Made by a program: the position numbers and the translations under genes. Shown here piece after piece: positions 43,554-55,600 of a DNA stretch of 64,000 bases; positions within the stretch are counted from its first letter, which is position 1; each line of letters starts with the position of its first letter. This DNA is from Hemerocallis citrina (Eukaryota; Streptophyta; Magnoliopsida; Asparagales; Asphodelaceae), in contig CM030360.1 of assembly GCA_017893485.1 (NCBI GenBank), positions 11,272,597 through 11,336,596 of the forward strand. The letters run 5' to 3'. The notes below the pieces were generated by a model. That model did not search any database. It had not been told where the DNA came from and saw nothing but the letters and a program-made list of their open reading frames with translations.

Positions 43554-46390
43554 GGGGGCGAGTATTGCAAATACCTCCATCCTCTGCTCGTAGCCAATCA
43601 TGAGTTAATATCAAGGCTTCAATTGTTTCCTTCTTCATTCGGCTTCTATGACAACGGATCACACGACCACTAGTGCTAAAGGTGGATTCAGAAGCTACTG
43701 TGGAAACCGGAACAGCAAAAACATCTTTTGCAATCCTTGCAAGTATAGGATACTTTCCTATATTCCCTCTCCACCAAGCTAATATATCAAAATTTTCCAT
43801 TGTAGAATCATCCCACATAAGAACACCCTCCTCCATATATATGTCTAAATCCGTCTTCGTAGGCAAGCTTTGACAACTATGAATATATTGATTAAATCTA
43901 CTCTTTCTCTTTTCACCAACACTTTCAACTCTTCGTGAAGAATTGCTTGAGCCAACTCCTTGTGGTATAGATTGACTTTTCTCATGAGAATTTTGCGAAT
44001 ATTCACCATGAAGTTCCTTGATTAAGTTGACAATATTTTCTAACCGCCTTGCACCATCAAAACCATATATCTCTTCATAATACAACTTAATGGCAACTAA
44101 TTTATATCTTGGGTCAAGAAAAGTTGCAACGGTAAAAAGCTTGTTAGCTTTCAACCAATACTTCATGAACTTCTTCATCGCAGTTGCCATTCTCACAATT
44201 TTAGTATCTGGACTTCTCTCCCATTCATTTAGAAGTAATAAAACTTCACAAAATTCCTCGAAAAGAAGATTAGCAGTACAATAATCGGAACCGGAAATAA
44301 GCTTAGTTAGATCACTAAAATGCTTCAAGCAATTACTCAAGGTATCAATATAATTCCATTCATCTCCCGATGGGCAAGAATTGTATTTGTTGTCTTTGAG
44401 ACGGAATTTACTAAAGACTTGCTTATATTCTAGTGCAACACTTAACATATCATAAGTGGAATTCCATCTTGTGCAAACATCAAGGAAAACATGTCTTCCA
44501 TTCATACCAAGTTGTTTAGCAATATCATAGAAACTTTCTTGCACTTGTGGTGACATTGTAATATATTTAATACTTTTCCTCACATTATGAATAGCTTCGG
44601 AGATTTGCTTCAAACCATCTTGGACAACAAGATTAATAATATGTGCGGCACATCTCACATGAAAAAAAAACCCTTGCAAGGAAGTGTATCCAAAATGCGA
44701 TCCTTTGCCAAAGAGATAGCAACATCATTAGCCGTGTCATTATCAACGGTAACGGTAAAAATCTTACTATCAATATTCCATTGAAGCATGCACGACATAA
44801 AAACATCACAAATAATAATTCCCGTACCCCCTCTAACTTTAATAAAACCGACAACCCTCCGTTGCAAATTCCAATTAGCATCAATGAAATGAGAAGTAAC
44901 ACACAAGTATGACTTTTGTTGTGAAGATGCGGTCCACTTATCCATTGTGAAACTTATCCTACTTGTATGCGAGGAAAATGTGTCCAACAGCTTCTTCTTG
45001 TAATCAACATAGACATTCATACACAATTCCGTGATTGTATTGCGAGAAGGAACTGTGTTCGGGACGAAGAGATTGCAAATAATCCAAAAACCTTCTATGT
45101 GTCACTATATTGAATGGGTATTCATGAGCAATAATTGCTTGTGCAAGTTTATAACGACTTTTCTCATTGTCAAATTGAAAATTTTCTAGGCTACAAGTTC
45201 CATCATCTTTCTTGGAGGATGCTCGTATCAACATTTGGCGTATATCGGCTCTCGGTTTCTTTGAACATGTTGTTATATGGTTCCTTAGGTGTGTAGTTTC
45301 AAGTCTACTATCCGCATTAGTTTTGAAATGACAATGTATGCACTCGGCTTTTTTGCGTTTTGTCACTATCTCTTTCCCACCTACCATTTCTTTTACATCC
45401 TCATCATATTTTACAAAATCTTTCCACACCTCCGATCTACTTCTTGGTGATTTTCGTATTTGAGCATTTGAGTTACTTGATGATTCTGTATTAATGGGTT
45501 GGGTGATAGATTGTTCATTAGGAGAAGACATGATGAACACTATTTTGAACCTATGAAAAAAAATAACATATAAATATATAATATATAATTAATCACTTTG
45601 CACCTATGAATATGCAGCAACTTAAATACTTAAACTACCAAAATACAGTGAATAATATATTGAAAAATAGAGTGAGAAAGAGATTTATACCGTCTCTTCA
45701 ACAAAGTGCGACTCCGACGGCAGCTAGGGGGACAGGGGGAGGCACGACAGGACCGGGATGAAGGCTGCTGCCGTCGACTCTGGCTGCGGGAGAGGAAGGG
45801 GGGAAGAGGCGGGAGCGTGGCTGGCGATGGGGCGTGACGGCGAGGCACTGGCGACTGGCGTGGCTGGCGACGGGGCGCTGGCGACGGGGCTCGCGACGGA
45901 GCGCTGGCGACGGGGCTCGCAACGGGGCGTGGCGACGGGGCGTTGCCGCGCTGGCGACTGGCATGGCTGGCGACGGGGAACGCGAGGTCGATGTGGAGTT
46001 GGGGATGGGGACTGGGTTATTGCCTTATTGGGGATGGGAATTGGGGACGGGGGAGAAGAGGAAGACGGGGGAGAAGAGGAAGGGTCGATTTGGGATTTTG
46101 GATCTGGTGAATACGGGATTTAGCTGATTAGGGTTTAAGTTTACTCATATAACTATTAAATATATATATTAAATAAATAAATATTAAATTAAGCGTATAT
46201 CCGTATCCGAATCCGCTTTTTTAGGAATATCCGTATCCGTATCCGAATCTGAATTTTTTTGGATTTGGATATCCGAATCCGTATCCGTATCCGTATCCGT
46301 CCGGATACGGATTTTTCATATCCGTATCCGCCAAAAATCGGATTCGGATGCGGATCGAATCGGATATATCCTTATCCGAAAGCACCCCTA

Positions 46391-46902
46391 ATCTACGTCC
46401 ACCTGCTTTGCCCCTGTAATCAATGTTCTAAGAATATTATCTCCATTAGGGTTTAAGGTGGCCGCAGAAAATCAAAATCTTTTTAGTGTAAATGGGCCGA
46501 AGTTAGGTCGGTTTATAAGCCAGATACAAAGTCCATAAGTCCAGCAACATTCTTTCGAAAAAACGAGCGTTCCAAATCTGTCTAACATCTTCTTCAACCA
46601 AAACAAGGAAGTCAAGTTGTAGATGTTAACCCACAGAAAGCTTTAATTACTACTATGTTTATTTTTTGCAGCACAATCAACACCCACATTTTACTCTTAG
46701 TAAGTATGTTATATCTCACCAATATTCATACATTTAAACATGAGTAAGATTCCCAAAAAATTGGGTCATAGACACTTATTGCACGATTCTGATCGATAAC
46801 AAGTTTCAAGTATCCCTCGATAAGAACAAGACTCTTGTGAGAACAGATGATGGCAAGTAGTTTGATTGGCCCAGTATAGACAAAGAACAGCAGAAAGCTC
46901 GA
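46391..46902. other. Intergenic sequence between hAT and CACTA
   Basis: Starts with the hAT target duplication ATCTACGT (46391-46398). AT-rich, with no frame, RNA gene or repeat that I recognise. Confidence 0.4.
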
Positions 46903-47441
46903 CACTAAAAATCACAACGGCTTTAGCGGCATTTTTATATGGCTATCCCGGCGTTTTTTAGCGCCGCTATAGCACGTAGTGGTGCTTCTGAAAACGCCGC
47001 CAGAAGCGCTGTTGTAGCGAGTGTCGAGACAGATTTAGGATCTATCCCGGCATTTTTGTAAACACCGATATAGACCCATCTATCCCGGTGTCTAATATCC
47101 AAAACGCCGCTATAGAGCATTTACAAAAACATGAGAAAACCTACATATACCGGTGTTTTTTAACCAAAACACCCGTATATGTTATTAATTTTTTTTTTTT
47201 GAAAAAACACCCTATCACGGTGTTTTCGTGCAAAAACACCGGGATAGGCTAATTCAAAAAAAAAAATAGTTTCCGAATTTTTTATTGAAAAAATACCCTA
47301 CATGAAATGAAATCTCATATATATGTTATAAAACAACCTAGAATTCCTCAATTCCATTCAATACAACCAATTAAAATCAACACAACTAGTTAGTTATAAA
47401 ATGAACACCTTTGACAATACAGCTCCAATAAAACTTTTACA

Positions 47442-47497
47442 ACAAATTACAAATTACAAATTACAAATTACAAATTACAAATTACAAATTACAAAAT
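47442..47497. repeat. Heptanucleotide microsatellite (ACAAATT)n
   Basis: About seven to eight tandem ACAAATT units, flanked on both sides by copies of AAATGAACACCTTT (about 47399 and 47494). This suggests a local duplication around the array. Confidence 0.8.
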
Positions 47498-48358
47498 GAA
47501 CACCTTTAGATGAGTTAAATTTTGACAAACAATCATATACAAGCAAAATGGGATCAATATACCTCTGCTCTGGGCCTCTTCACCTCCAAATCTCATTTTT
47601 AATCTCATCCCTATAGAATGGTTGTTCTTCAGAGACTACTAATCTGTCTGTCCTCAAATGCAGTATCTCTCACCTCAGAAAGTCTGATTATCGACAACCT
47701 GTAGAGAAAAAAGTGATTGCTTCACATGTACAAGAGCTAAGATAAGAGTTCTGATAGACAAAGTTATTATGATTTACAAACTTAAAGACATAAAGAACCA
47801 CAAAGGGAGATGAGAAATAAATTATAAAGATCATGGTTATAGTGCTCTTAGATGTGTGCCGTTTTCATGATCTCACTATGTGAAGATGCTGGGTGTGCGC
47901 ATAGCCCCTTGCAACTAATGGTTACAGATCATGGTCATTAGAGCAACAAATGGTTACAGATCTAAGTTGGTACCATCAATAAGATACCACAAATGAAATT
48001 TTGGTGTGATTTGTAAGGGCATTAGGGATATATTCGAATTTACTAGATAGAACTGAAGAACGCTTATGGTTGAATTTAATCAAATGCCTTCAAACTTAAA
48101 CAGGAACTTCAGCGTTACATCATGCAAAACCATGAAGCTAGCATGCAAGTTATTGTTGTTTCAGTTACTGCTAATAATAACCAGCTAGTACTAAAGTAAA
48201 CTTAGCAATACTAGATACAACCCATTTAAAAAAAGCAGATAATCACTTTCTCATTCCTATCATGATTCTGACTCTTTTCTAACGAAACTGGAGTTAACCA
48301 TAATCACAAATACAAGTGTCCGAACAAAATGTTCATAAGCATCAAAAAGGCAACTTAC

Positions 48359-48768
48359 AGAATAAGGAGTGTTGTATTGCTGGCCTAAGGAATCCCCTCC
48401 AGAAACCATTTGAACCCCTGGAGTTGCATGAATAAATGCTGGGTTTGCAGGTCCTTGCCATGATGCAGGGTTGACTGATATAAATCCGAAGACAAAATCT
48501 CAATGTTGTTCAGCAATTTTTGCTGCAGCAGATGTGTAATCTCCTGTGGCAAGGTTGCCAGCGAAGCTCATTTCAGCTAGCAACAACAGTACCCTCTCTC
48601 TTGGCAACCCCTGCAAATAGTAAGATATAAGCAAAAACTTAAGTACCAGAAAAGGCCAAGTCCCAGGTACAATCTACAATATATTGGAAGTTCTGGAAAC
48701 CTTCAACTTGAGACCATCCACAATTCCAGGTCCATGTATAATGTGTGCATTGAACCTCTCATTCATTA
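48359..48768 (-). pseudogene. UMP synthase (orotidine-5'-phosphate decarboxylase domain) fragment in CACTA
   Basis: Two minus-strand exons. The upstream one (about 48768-48701) encodes NAHIIHGPGIVDGLKLK and ends at a GT donor. The next (48610-48359, bounded by TTTGCAG and TCT|GTAAG) encodes [53 protein letters not shown] and [20 protein letters not shown]. This matches the decarboxylase half of plant UMP synthase, the last two steps of de novo pyrimidine synthesis. A TGA follows AEQH, so it is not functional. The first half and the C-terminus are absent. Confidence 0.85.
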
Positions 48769-48859
48769 GACGAGCTTTGAGATTATGTGCGTTGAACCTC
48801 ATATGAATGAGAAGTGTTAAATCTACTTTTCTAATGAATGAGAAGTGTTAAATCTACTT

Positions 48860-49005
48860 TTCAATATCAAAGATCTGGTCCTTATCACGCAGCTCAAGAA
48901 CTAGCAAGTTAGGTTCTTCCCATGAAGTGATAGGGATCTTAAAATCCTCGAGCCATTTTGGAGACAATGTCTTCTTCTGAATCTTTGTACGGAATCTGGA
49001 TCTAT
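48860..49005 (-). pseudogene. C2-domain exon fragment (NTMC2/synaptotagmin-like) in CACTA
   Basis: The minus strand encodes FRTKIQKKTLSPKWLEDFKI then SWEEPNLLVLELRDKDQIFD. The pattern 'K....TL.P.W.E.F..P...W.....L...V.DKD..FDD' is that of C2 domains (calcium/phospholipid binding). It is closest to my recollection of plant NTMC2-type (N-terminal-TM-C2) proteins. Both ends fade into non-coding sequence. It lies just upstream of the UMP synthase exons in the same orientation. Confidence 0.65.
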
Positions 49006-49864
49006 AGGGATCTTAACTATATAATTACTCACTGGATCTATAGAAGATTAAAGATCTTAATCAGACAGTAACAAATCACAATTTAAGCTCCTTTTCTGCT
49101 TGCTTAATATTTAGTTTCTATAATCACTCAAAATATTATACAACATTTTTAATAGCTTCTTGTTATGCTATTCTGCTTTGTAATAAAGATAGGTGCAACT
49201 TTTCTGGAAAATCCTTACTTGTTGTCGTGACAGTAGAAGTTTAGTGAATAGGTTAAAACTGTACATAGCTCAAAGCTACATATTTATTTTGAGGAAGGCA
49301 GGAAGCAGATAGCAAAGCTTTTTAAAATTTTAAAAAATATTGATCTAAAAATACTGCAGTCATCATTTAGAATGTATGCATTTATTCCCATGCCTAAAGC
49401 ATATTATGGTTTCTTGTCACAATAGATGACACTAGAAATCATATGTAGTAGCAACACTGAAGATCTTAAGAAGGAATAATGATTTGCCGGCATTCATATT
49501 TCAATTAGGGAAAAATTTGCTTAAACAAACTTCATGATTTTACCCCCTTAAAGTTTCAAAATTTAGTACCACATTGAAAGGACGACATAATGCAAATATA
49601 TACGAAGCGAACTGCCAAGTACTCATAATAATTCCATTGGTAATGTAAATACAAACAATAATCTCTGTTGTAAGGGAAATGAAGCATCACATAATAACAT
49701 GATTCAAACCAAACCAAAACAAATAATTTGAGCAGTTAGAAAAGATGCCAAAAGGAATAATCTTAAAGCTGAAACCCCACCATAACTCAACAGGTAATAA
49801 GACCAAAAAGAAAAGAAAAAAAACGTATCAACTCGTTTATAAAAGAGCATATTAAGCCTTACTT

Positions 49865-50785
49865 CATTCCAAGACTTTCCTTGAGCTAATCGTGGGTAAA
49901 CAGGTGCCTTCGGATTCACAAACAATATAGCATTGGAGGTTGCGACCAGCTTTGACTGTATTCACAATAAAAGATATACTAATAAGCTGGTTTGGAATCA
50001 CATAAGATAAAAGAAAAGAAATTATAGGATAACAATAAAAATAATCTTTTAAAAAAATATTGCGATCTTTTAAGCCCATCACTCAGTTATATACCATGAT
50101 TATGCATCAAGCTACTTTTGACAGAATAATCCTAATTTGGGATCTTTCTTAAAATGACAATCAAGAAACTATAGTAAAATACTGAACTTGATACAAAAGT
50201 TACTTTATGTGACATGCAAAGTATAATTCTTATTAGTAATACGAAGAGTTTTAGGTGAAACATACATCTAAGTAACCACCAGAAAACAATGCAAAAGAGA
50301 AATCTGCCCTTTGATTGATTAGTTGAAGCTTCAGAATTCCTTTCCCTGTTTTATTATACTTAGCATTTTGGTAAATCGCAAATTGAGCCTGCAAATGAGA
50401 AAGGTGTGAGCTTCCAAAGAAGCAGTAATTAGTAAGAATATGAATATCACAATAATTGAGAAAGAGCCAACCTTTATTGGATCAGTACACAGAAGCGGGG
50501 CGAATTGCTTATTATTTTATGATTCACAGATAGAAGCATTGGAGATTTCAAGAAATAAAATTATATGAAATCCCTTTAATTTGTAGGATTCAGTTAATAG
50601 TTTCACAGAAAATAACTTGTCCATTCTTTATCTTAAGAGAATGAGCTCAAGAAATTTTCCAGTTCCTTGTAAACAAACTACTCTTACTTGAAGTTTGCAG
50701 GCGAGAAAACGCCTATCCAGTCATCAGGTGATGGATTGGGGTGGCTATATTCTACTGTCACCCATTCACTATCTTCTCCCTGTAA
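49865..50785 (-). pseudogene. Purple acid phosphatase N-terminal fragment, three exons, in CACTA
   Basis: Exon 1 (about 50785-50690): GEDSEWVTVEYSHPNPSPDD then WIGVFSPANFK. Exon 2 (about 50391-50287): AQFAIYQNAKYNKTGKGILK then INQRADFSFALFSGGYL. Exon 3 (about 49960-49868): SKLVATSNAILFVNPKAPVY then PRLAQGKSWNEV. This is the N-terminal, fibronectin-like part of large plant purple acid phosphatases (PAP27/PAP1 type), secreted metallo-phosphatases. All metal-binding motifs lie further downstream in such proteins and are missing here. Introns with GT/AG borders are retained, showing capture of genomic DNA. Confidence 0.85.
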
Positions 50786-51224
50786 TGATACAAATAACTT
50801 CATGAAAAAGTGGAATACACTTTCCTCATTTCTTGTAGAAGTGCATCGGTCATTTCGAAAATCACAACGAAATTAGTGATTGTGCATTCAGATTTTACAT
50901 GTTTCTTGGATCAAACTATCAAAGTAACACTTGTTGCATGTATAGGAACAAGAGAATTATGATTACACATGAATGTACTATCAAGTAGGGAAAAAAATTA
51001 TATGAATTGCAGACTAAGCATTCACGGGAACAAAAAAAATTGGACATATTTCTTAATTAGTCACTCTGATAAAAGAAGATTCATTGGAAATGGAAGGACT
51101 CTTGTAGAATGGATAAACATGGTAAATATCATAAAAAACTTGTAGGTTGGATTACTCGTTACAAATGAAGGATTTGCAAATCTAAATTCATCTAAGATGC
51201 TCAGTACAGGGTTAAAAGAAAGAA

Positions 51225-51370
51225 CCTGATCAAAATCCACAAGGAGTTCCAACCCCTGATCTTAAAAGCATAGAAGCAGGTTTACTACCCACTCCTCCAA
51301 GACCAATGACTATACCAAATGGTTCACACACTTTTCTTTGTGATTCCAGGCTAAAGAATTGAATACTAAT
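51225..51370 (-). pseudogene. ThiF/TcdA-like (E1-fold dehydratase) exon fragment in CACTA
   Basis: The minus strand encodes VIGLGGVGSKPASMLLRSGVG and, after a frame change, LLVDFDQV followed by a GT donor. This is the nucleotide-binding GxGGxGS motif and following strand of the ThiF/UBA superfamily, most like tRNA threonylcarbamoyladenosine dehydratase (TcdA). A frameshift between SGVG and LLVD disables it. Same orientation as the other captured exons. Confidence 0.7.
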
Positions 51371-52695
51371 CCATATATAATTTCAAGCTGACATATATAG
51401 AAAGCTTCTATCAAAATTTGAGTAGTCCTCAATGGATTTATAATGCTATAAGCTACTGCATCCTACCTAGTAGTCATAAAATTAATTATTGTTGATCAGT
51501 CCACTTTATGTATGAAACATGAGTACCTATAAGGCTATAACAGCAGCTTAGTGTGCATTACTATTTTGTCATGTTTGCATTACTATGTTTGATAAGCACT
51601 AGAGAATGTTAAACTATATAAGATAAGCACTATATTAATAAAGAGGGAATAGAAAACATAGAACAATATGAGAGTGGAGACACAAACCTCAATATGAGAA
51701 AATTCTCATTCCTTCAACGAGTGGTTGCATATTTTCCTAATATTTGTTGAAGCTTCCTGAAATTTCAACAAAGTAAACACGAAGAACAAGTGGTGTAAAC
51801 AAATATACCGAAGAACTGAGTTGGCATTTGGGTTAATTGCACAGACCACATTACATTATACAAGATTATTTAAAGTTTTATCCACCATGTTACAAACCTC
51901 AATTCTGCTAAACTAGTTCTAAAAGATGGAGTTCTTACAAATTTATTATATAACTACGTACATTGGGTTCAAAATAAATAAAAACAAATTTATTATGAAG
52001 AAACTTCAAAATAAATAAAAACAACATGAAGTAAAGAACTCCAGTAACAGCATTTAGTTCTCAGATACTGCTGAGAAACGAGAATGAAGTATCCCAAATT
52101 ACAGAAAAGTATTGAACATAATCACTTACCCCAGCTTCTCACTTACAAACTGTAGCTTAACCTGGTCATATGCCAGCCAGTTTGGTGTACATTAGTTTCA
52201 AATAAGATGCTCTGCAAAGCAAAAGAAAAAATCCAACAATTCCGATAAGATAAATCAAAGGAGAACTCAATAAAATGCATGGACCACAGACAGTTACGAT
52301 ACTTCTGCAGATAGTATGAAGGACATCCATACCAAAACAAAGCAATCCCATGATTGAATTAGTCGCCTTCCATCTCACGTTCCCAATCTGACTAAGTACC
52401 CTGTAGTTACTCTACCTCCTAATTCTTTCCTTTACTAGTCATTCAAGAAATTAAAAACTGCAAGTTTGGTTGAAGTCCAAACTTAATTTTGAATTAAGCA
52501 CTTCACTAGCTATCTAAATAAGCACCTGAGATTGAAAAATTACAAATAATTATGCACAAAGTTATACCCGAAATAAAACTGCTCAACTATATCAAGAACA
52601 ACTTGAAACCCAGCATCCAAAATATACCACCAATATCAAAATCTAGTGCTAAGTTAACTTAATAAGAAAATACAACATAATTGGACGGGGAGATT

Positions 52696-55600
52696 TGTTG
52701 GAAGAGAGTAGGAATTTTGTTGGGCTAAATGGCAAACAAATTGAAGATTGGAAACTTGTATTATATTTTATTATAACAACAAGAAGACTCTTCACTCTTT
52801 TGAAACTGGTGTTACTACACCTTCCTGAAACTCTCATTTATAGGGATGGGAGAGAAGCAATAGACAAACTCCCCATTCCCCATTTTCTAAATTGTCGGCA
52901 CCAACCTCTTCATTGTTTCTTTCTCCCTTTTTTTCAACCTTGTTTGGTGGGTGGGGCCCACTTGCCAAACAAGTTTGACAACCAACACTCCCCCTTAAAC
53001 AAGTTTGGTCATCCCGAGTTCTTCTTTGAGCTTGTGAAAAACTTCAGTTTTCAGTGGCTTAGTAAATATATCTGCAAGTTGATCTTCTGTCTTGCAGTAT
53101 GTCAGCTTCACCTTTTTTTCTTTGGCCTGCACTCGAATGAAATGATATTTTAACTCAATGTGCTTATTTCTCCCGTGTGCGACTAGATTTTTTGCCAATG
53201 CTATTGCTAACTTATTGTCAATGTATAGCTCTGTCGGCTCTTCCTGTGGATGATACAATTCTTTCATGAAGTTTCTGAGCGATATCGCTTGACAAGTTCC
53301 TGATGCTGCTGCAATATATTCTGCTTCGCATGATGAGAGTGCAACTACTGACTGCTTCTTTGATGACCACGAAAATGCAGTTGATCTAATATTGAACACG
53401 TAGCCACTTGTGCTCTTCCTTTCATCTAAATCTCCACCAGTTGCTATATGTATAGTTGACTAGCTTCGCAGTGCTTGTGCTTGTGTAGAGTAGTCCTTCG
53501 TTGATACTACCCTTGATGTATCGTAGTATTCTTTTTGCCGCTATGAGGCCTTCCTGTTTCGGCTCCTCCATATATCTACTAACTAGCCCAACAACATACA
53601 TGATATCAGGTCTTGTGATAGTCAAATAGCAAGCTTCCAACCAAGCTTTTAAATAGTGTGGATCTACAGAAATTCCTGGTGAGTCACGGTGGAGCTTCAG
53701 TCAAGTTTCTACTGGAGTGTTAACTGGATTGCAGTTGTTCATGTTGAATCTCTTCAGTATCTGGTCTGCATATTTCTTCTGTGTGATGAAGATTCCTTTC
53801 TCAGATTGTGTCACTTCCATGCCTAGGAAGTAGGACATTTCTCCATTGTACGTCATCTCGAACTCCTTGATCATTGCTTTCTTGAATTCTTCGAACATCT
53901 TTGGATTGTTGCCGGTAAAGATCATATCATCCACATAGAGGCAGACGATCATGATTTCTCCACAATTCTTCTTGGTGTATAAGGAGTGCTCATATGGACT
54001 TTTCTAAAATCCATTTTGCTGAAAGTAGTCATCAATTCTCTTGTTCCATGCTCTAGGTGCCTGTTTGAGACCATACAAAGCCTTCTTCAATTTACAGACT
54101 TTATCTTCTTGATCTTTCACCTCGTAACCGGGAGCTTGTTGAATGTAAAATTCCTCTTCCAAATGGCCATTGAGGAATGCAAACTTGACATCCGTTTGGT
54201 ATATATTCCATCTGTTCAGTGCAGTTAGTGAAGTGAGTAGTCTGATGGTGTCTATCCGTGCTACTGGTGCAAAGACTTCTTCATAATCGATGCCTTCTCG
54301 TTGGTTGTAGCCTTTAGCTACTAGTCTGGCTTTATACTTCTCCACTTTGCCTTCTTTGTTGGTTTTGGTTTTGTATACCCATTTTACACTAATTGCTTTG
54401 TGGCCCTTTGGAAGTGTTGTCAAATCCCACGTGTCATTCCTGTGTAGCGCATGGATTTCTTCATCCATGGCTTTTATCCATTTGAGATCTTGAACGACAT
54501 CCCATAGGCGACTGGATCACATTCTGCAAACAAGCAGAACAATGTATAATCCTCCATCATCTCAATAAGTTCTGTATCATCATAAAGATCTCTAAGGCTT
54601 CCAAATCTTCTAGGTTCTCCCCCAGAAGTATTGCCTTCGCTTGAGCTAGAACTTGATGCCAGTGTTGGTGATGGTGTTGTTGGAGCTGGACTATTTGGAG
54701 GACTTTGTTGCGGTCCTTCTGGTTCTTCTTCTAGATCATCGTCTTTGTCTTCAATGAACAATTTTTTGTTGCTTCTTTCTTCATCACTCCATCTCCAGTG
54801 TTCTCCTTCGTCGAACTCCACGTCTCTTGAAATAATCATCTTCTTAGTAGTTGGATTGTACAGCTTGTATGCCTTGGTCCTTCTGTCATAGCCAATGAAT
54901 ATACATTTCTCTCCACGATCATCGAGCTTCTTTTTTTGCTGCTCCGGAATATGTGCATATGCAATGCACCCGAACACCTTCAAATGGTTGACGCTTGGCA
55001 TGAAACTACTCCACATCTCTAGTGGAATCATGAACTTGACGGCCTTCATTGGACATTTGTTAAGGAGGTAGACAGCGCAGTCTACTGCTTCAGCCCAATA
55101 CGTCTTGGGCAGGAACTTGCTCTTTAGCATGCTTCTCGCCATGTTGAGGATTGTGCGGTTCTTCCTCTCTATTATGCCATCCTGCTGCGGAGTGTAGGCA
55201 ACAGTAAGTTGATGAATAATCCCCTGCTTCTTGAGAAAATCTTGGAATTCCTTCGAGTTGTATTCTCCTCCACGATCTGAACGAAGTACTTTGATGTAGT
55301 GGCCACTTTGCTTCTGGACCATCTCCTTGAATTCTTTGAACTTTTCTAAGGCTTCCGATTTCTCCTTCAAGAAATAAATCCAAGTCTTTTTGCTATAATC
55401 ATCAATAAATGTGAGGAAATATCTATTACCTCCAAGTGACACTACTTCAAATAATCCTGCTATGTCGGTATGTACCAACTGCAGCAGATGTGTTGCTCTT
55501 CTGGATTTTCCAACCTCGAAGCTTCTTCGGTGTTGCTTCCCCTTCAAGCATCCTTCACATAATTGGTATGGATGTTTGATTTGTGGTAAGCCTCTCACCA

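Larger units (their letters stand above)
30404..45531 (-). pseudogene. hAT transposase (BED zinc finger, RNase H-like core, hATC dimerisation), broken
   Basis: The minus-strand gene starts at about 45531 (MSSPNEQSITQP). A BED zinc finger follows (VWKDFV, CIHCHFKTNAD, LRNHITTC), then the core with SFTMDKWTASSQQKSYLCVT and VDNDTANDVAI (45026-44669). HVRCAAHIINLVVQDGL, the RNase H-like continuation and the C-terminal dimerisation region (WWRGNIGKYPILARIAKDV, SESTFSTSGRVI, EALILTHDWLR) run 44679-43575. Two small C-terminal exons follow beyond the gypsy (about 30646-30552 and 30454-30404, ending in acidic EQLDDDY). Frameshifts occur near 45065 and in the T-run at about 44675. The gypsy sits in the intron after the EDG exon (donor GAG|GTATTT at 43575/43574). 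The usual role is cutting and joining at the TIRs; this copy is inactive. Confidence 0.85.
26976..46390 (-). mobile_element. hAT-type DNA transposon with captured gene fragments, split by gypsy
   Basis: Left end TAGGGATGCTTTCGGAT (26976) and right end, reversed, TAGGGGTGCTTTCGGAT (46390). Flanks ATCTACGC (26968-26975) and ATCTACGT (46391-46398) form an 8-bp duplication with one mismatch, as expected for hAT. Both subterminal regions are packed with CGGATA / TATCCG repeats (26990-27165 and 46198-46380), likely transposase binding sites. Interior: broken hAT transposase on the right and, on the left, exons resembling RopGEF and MATE genes. Without the 12.85-kb gypsy the element is about 6.6 kb. 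Confidence 0.75.

Noticed and set aside
46903..47245. Reading the CCCGGCGTTT repeats as an independent satellite
   Set aside because: The same units occur only next to CACTA termini here, so they are subterminal repeats of the transposon.
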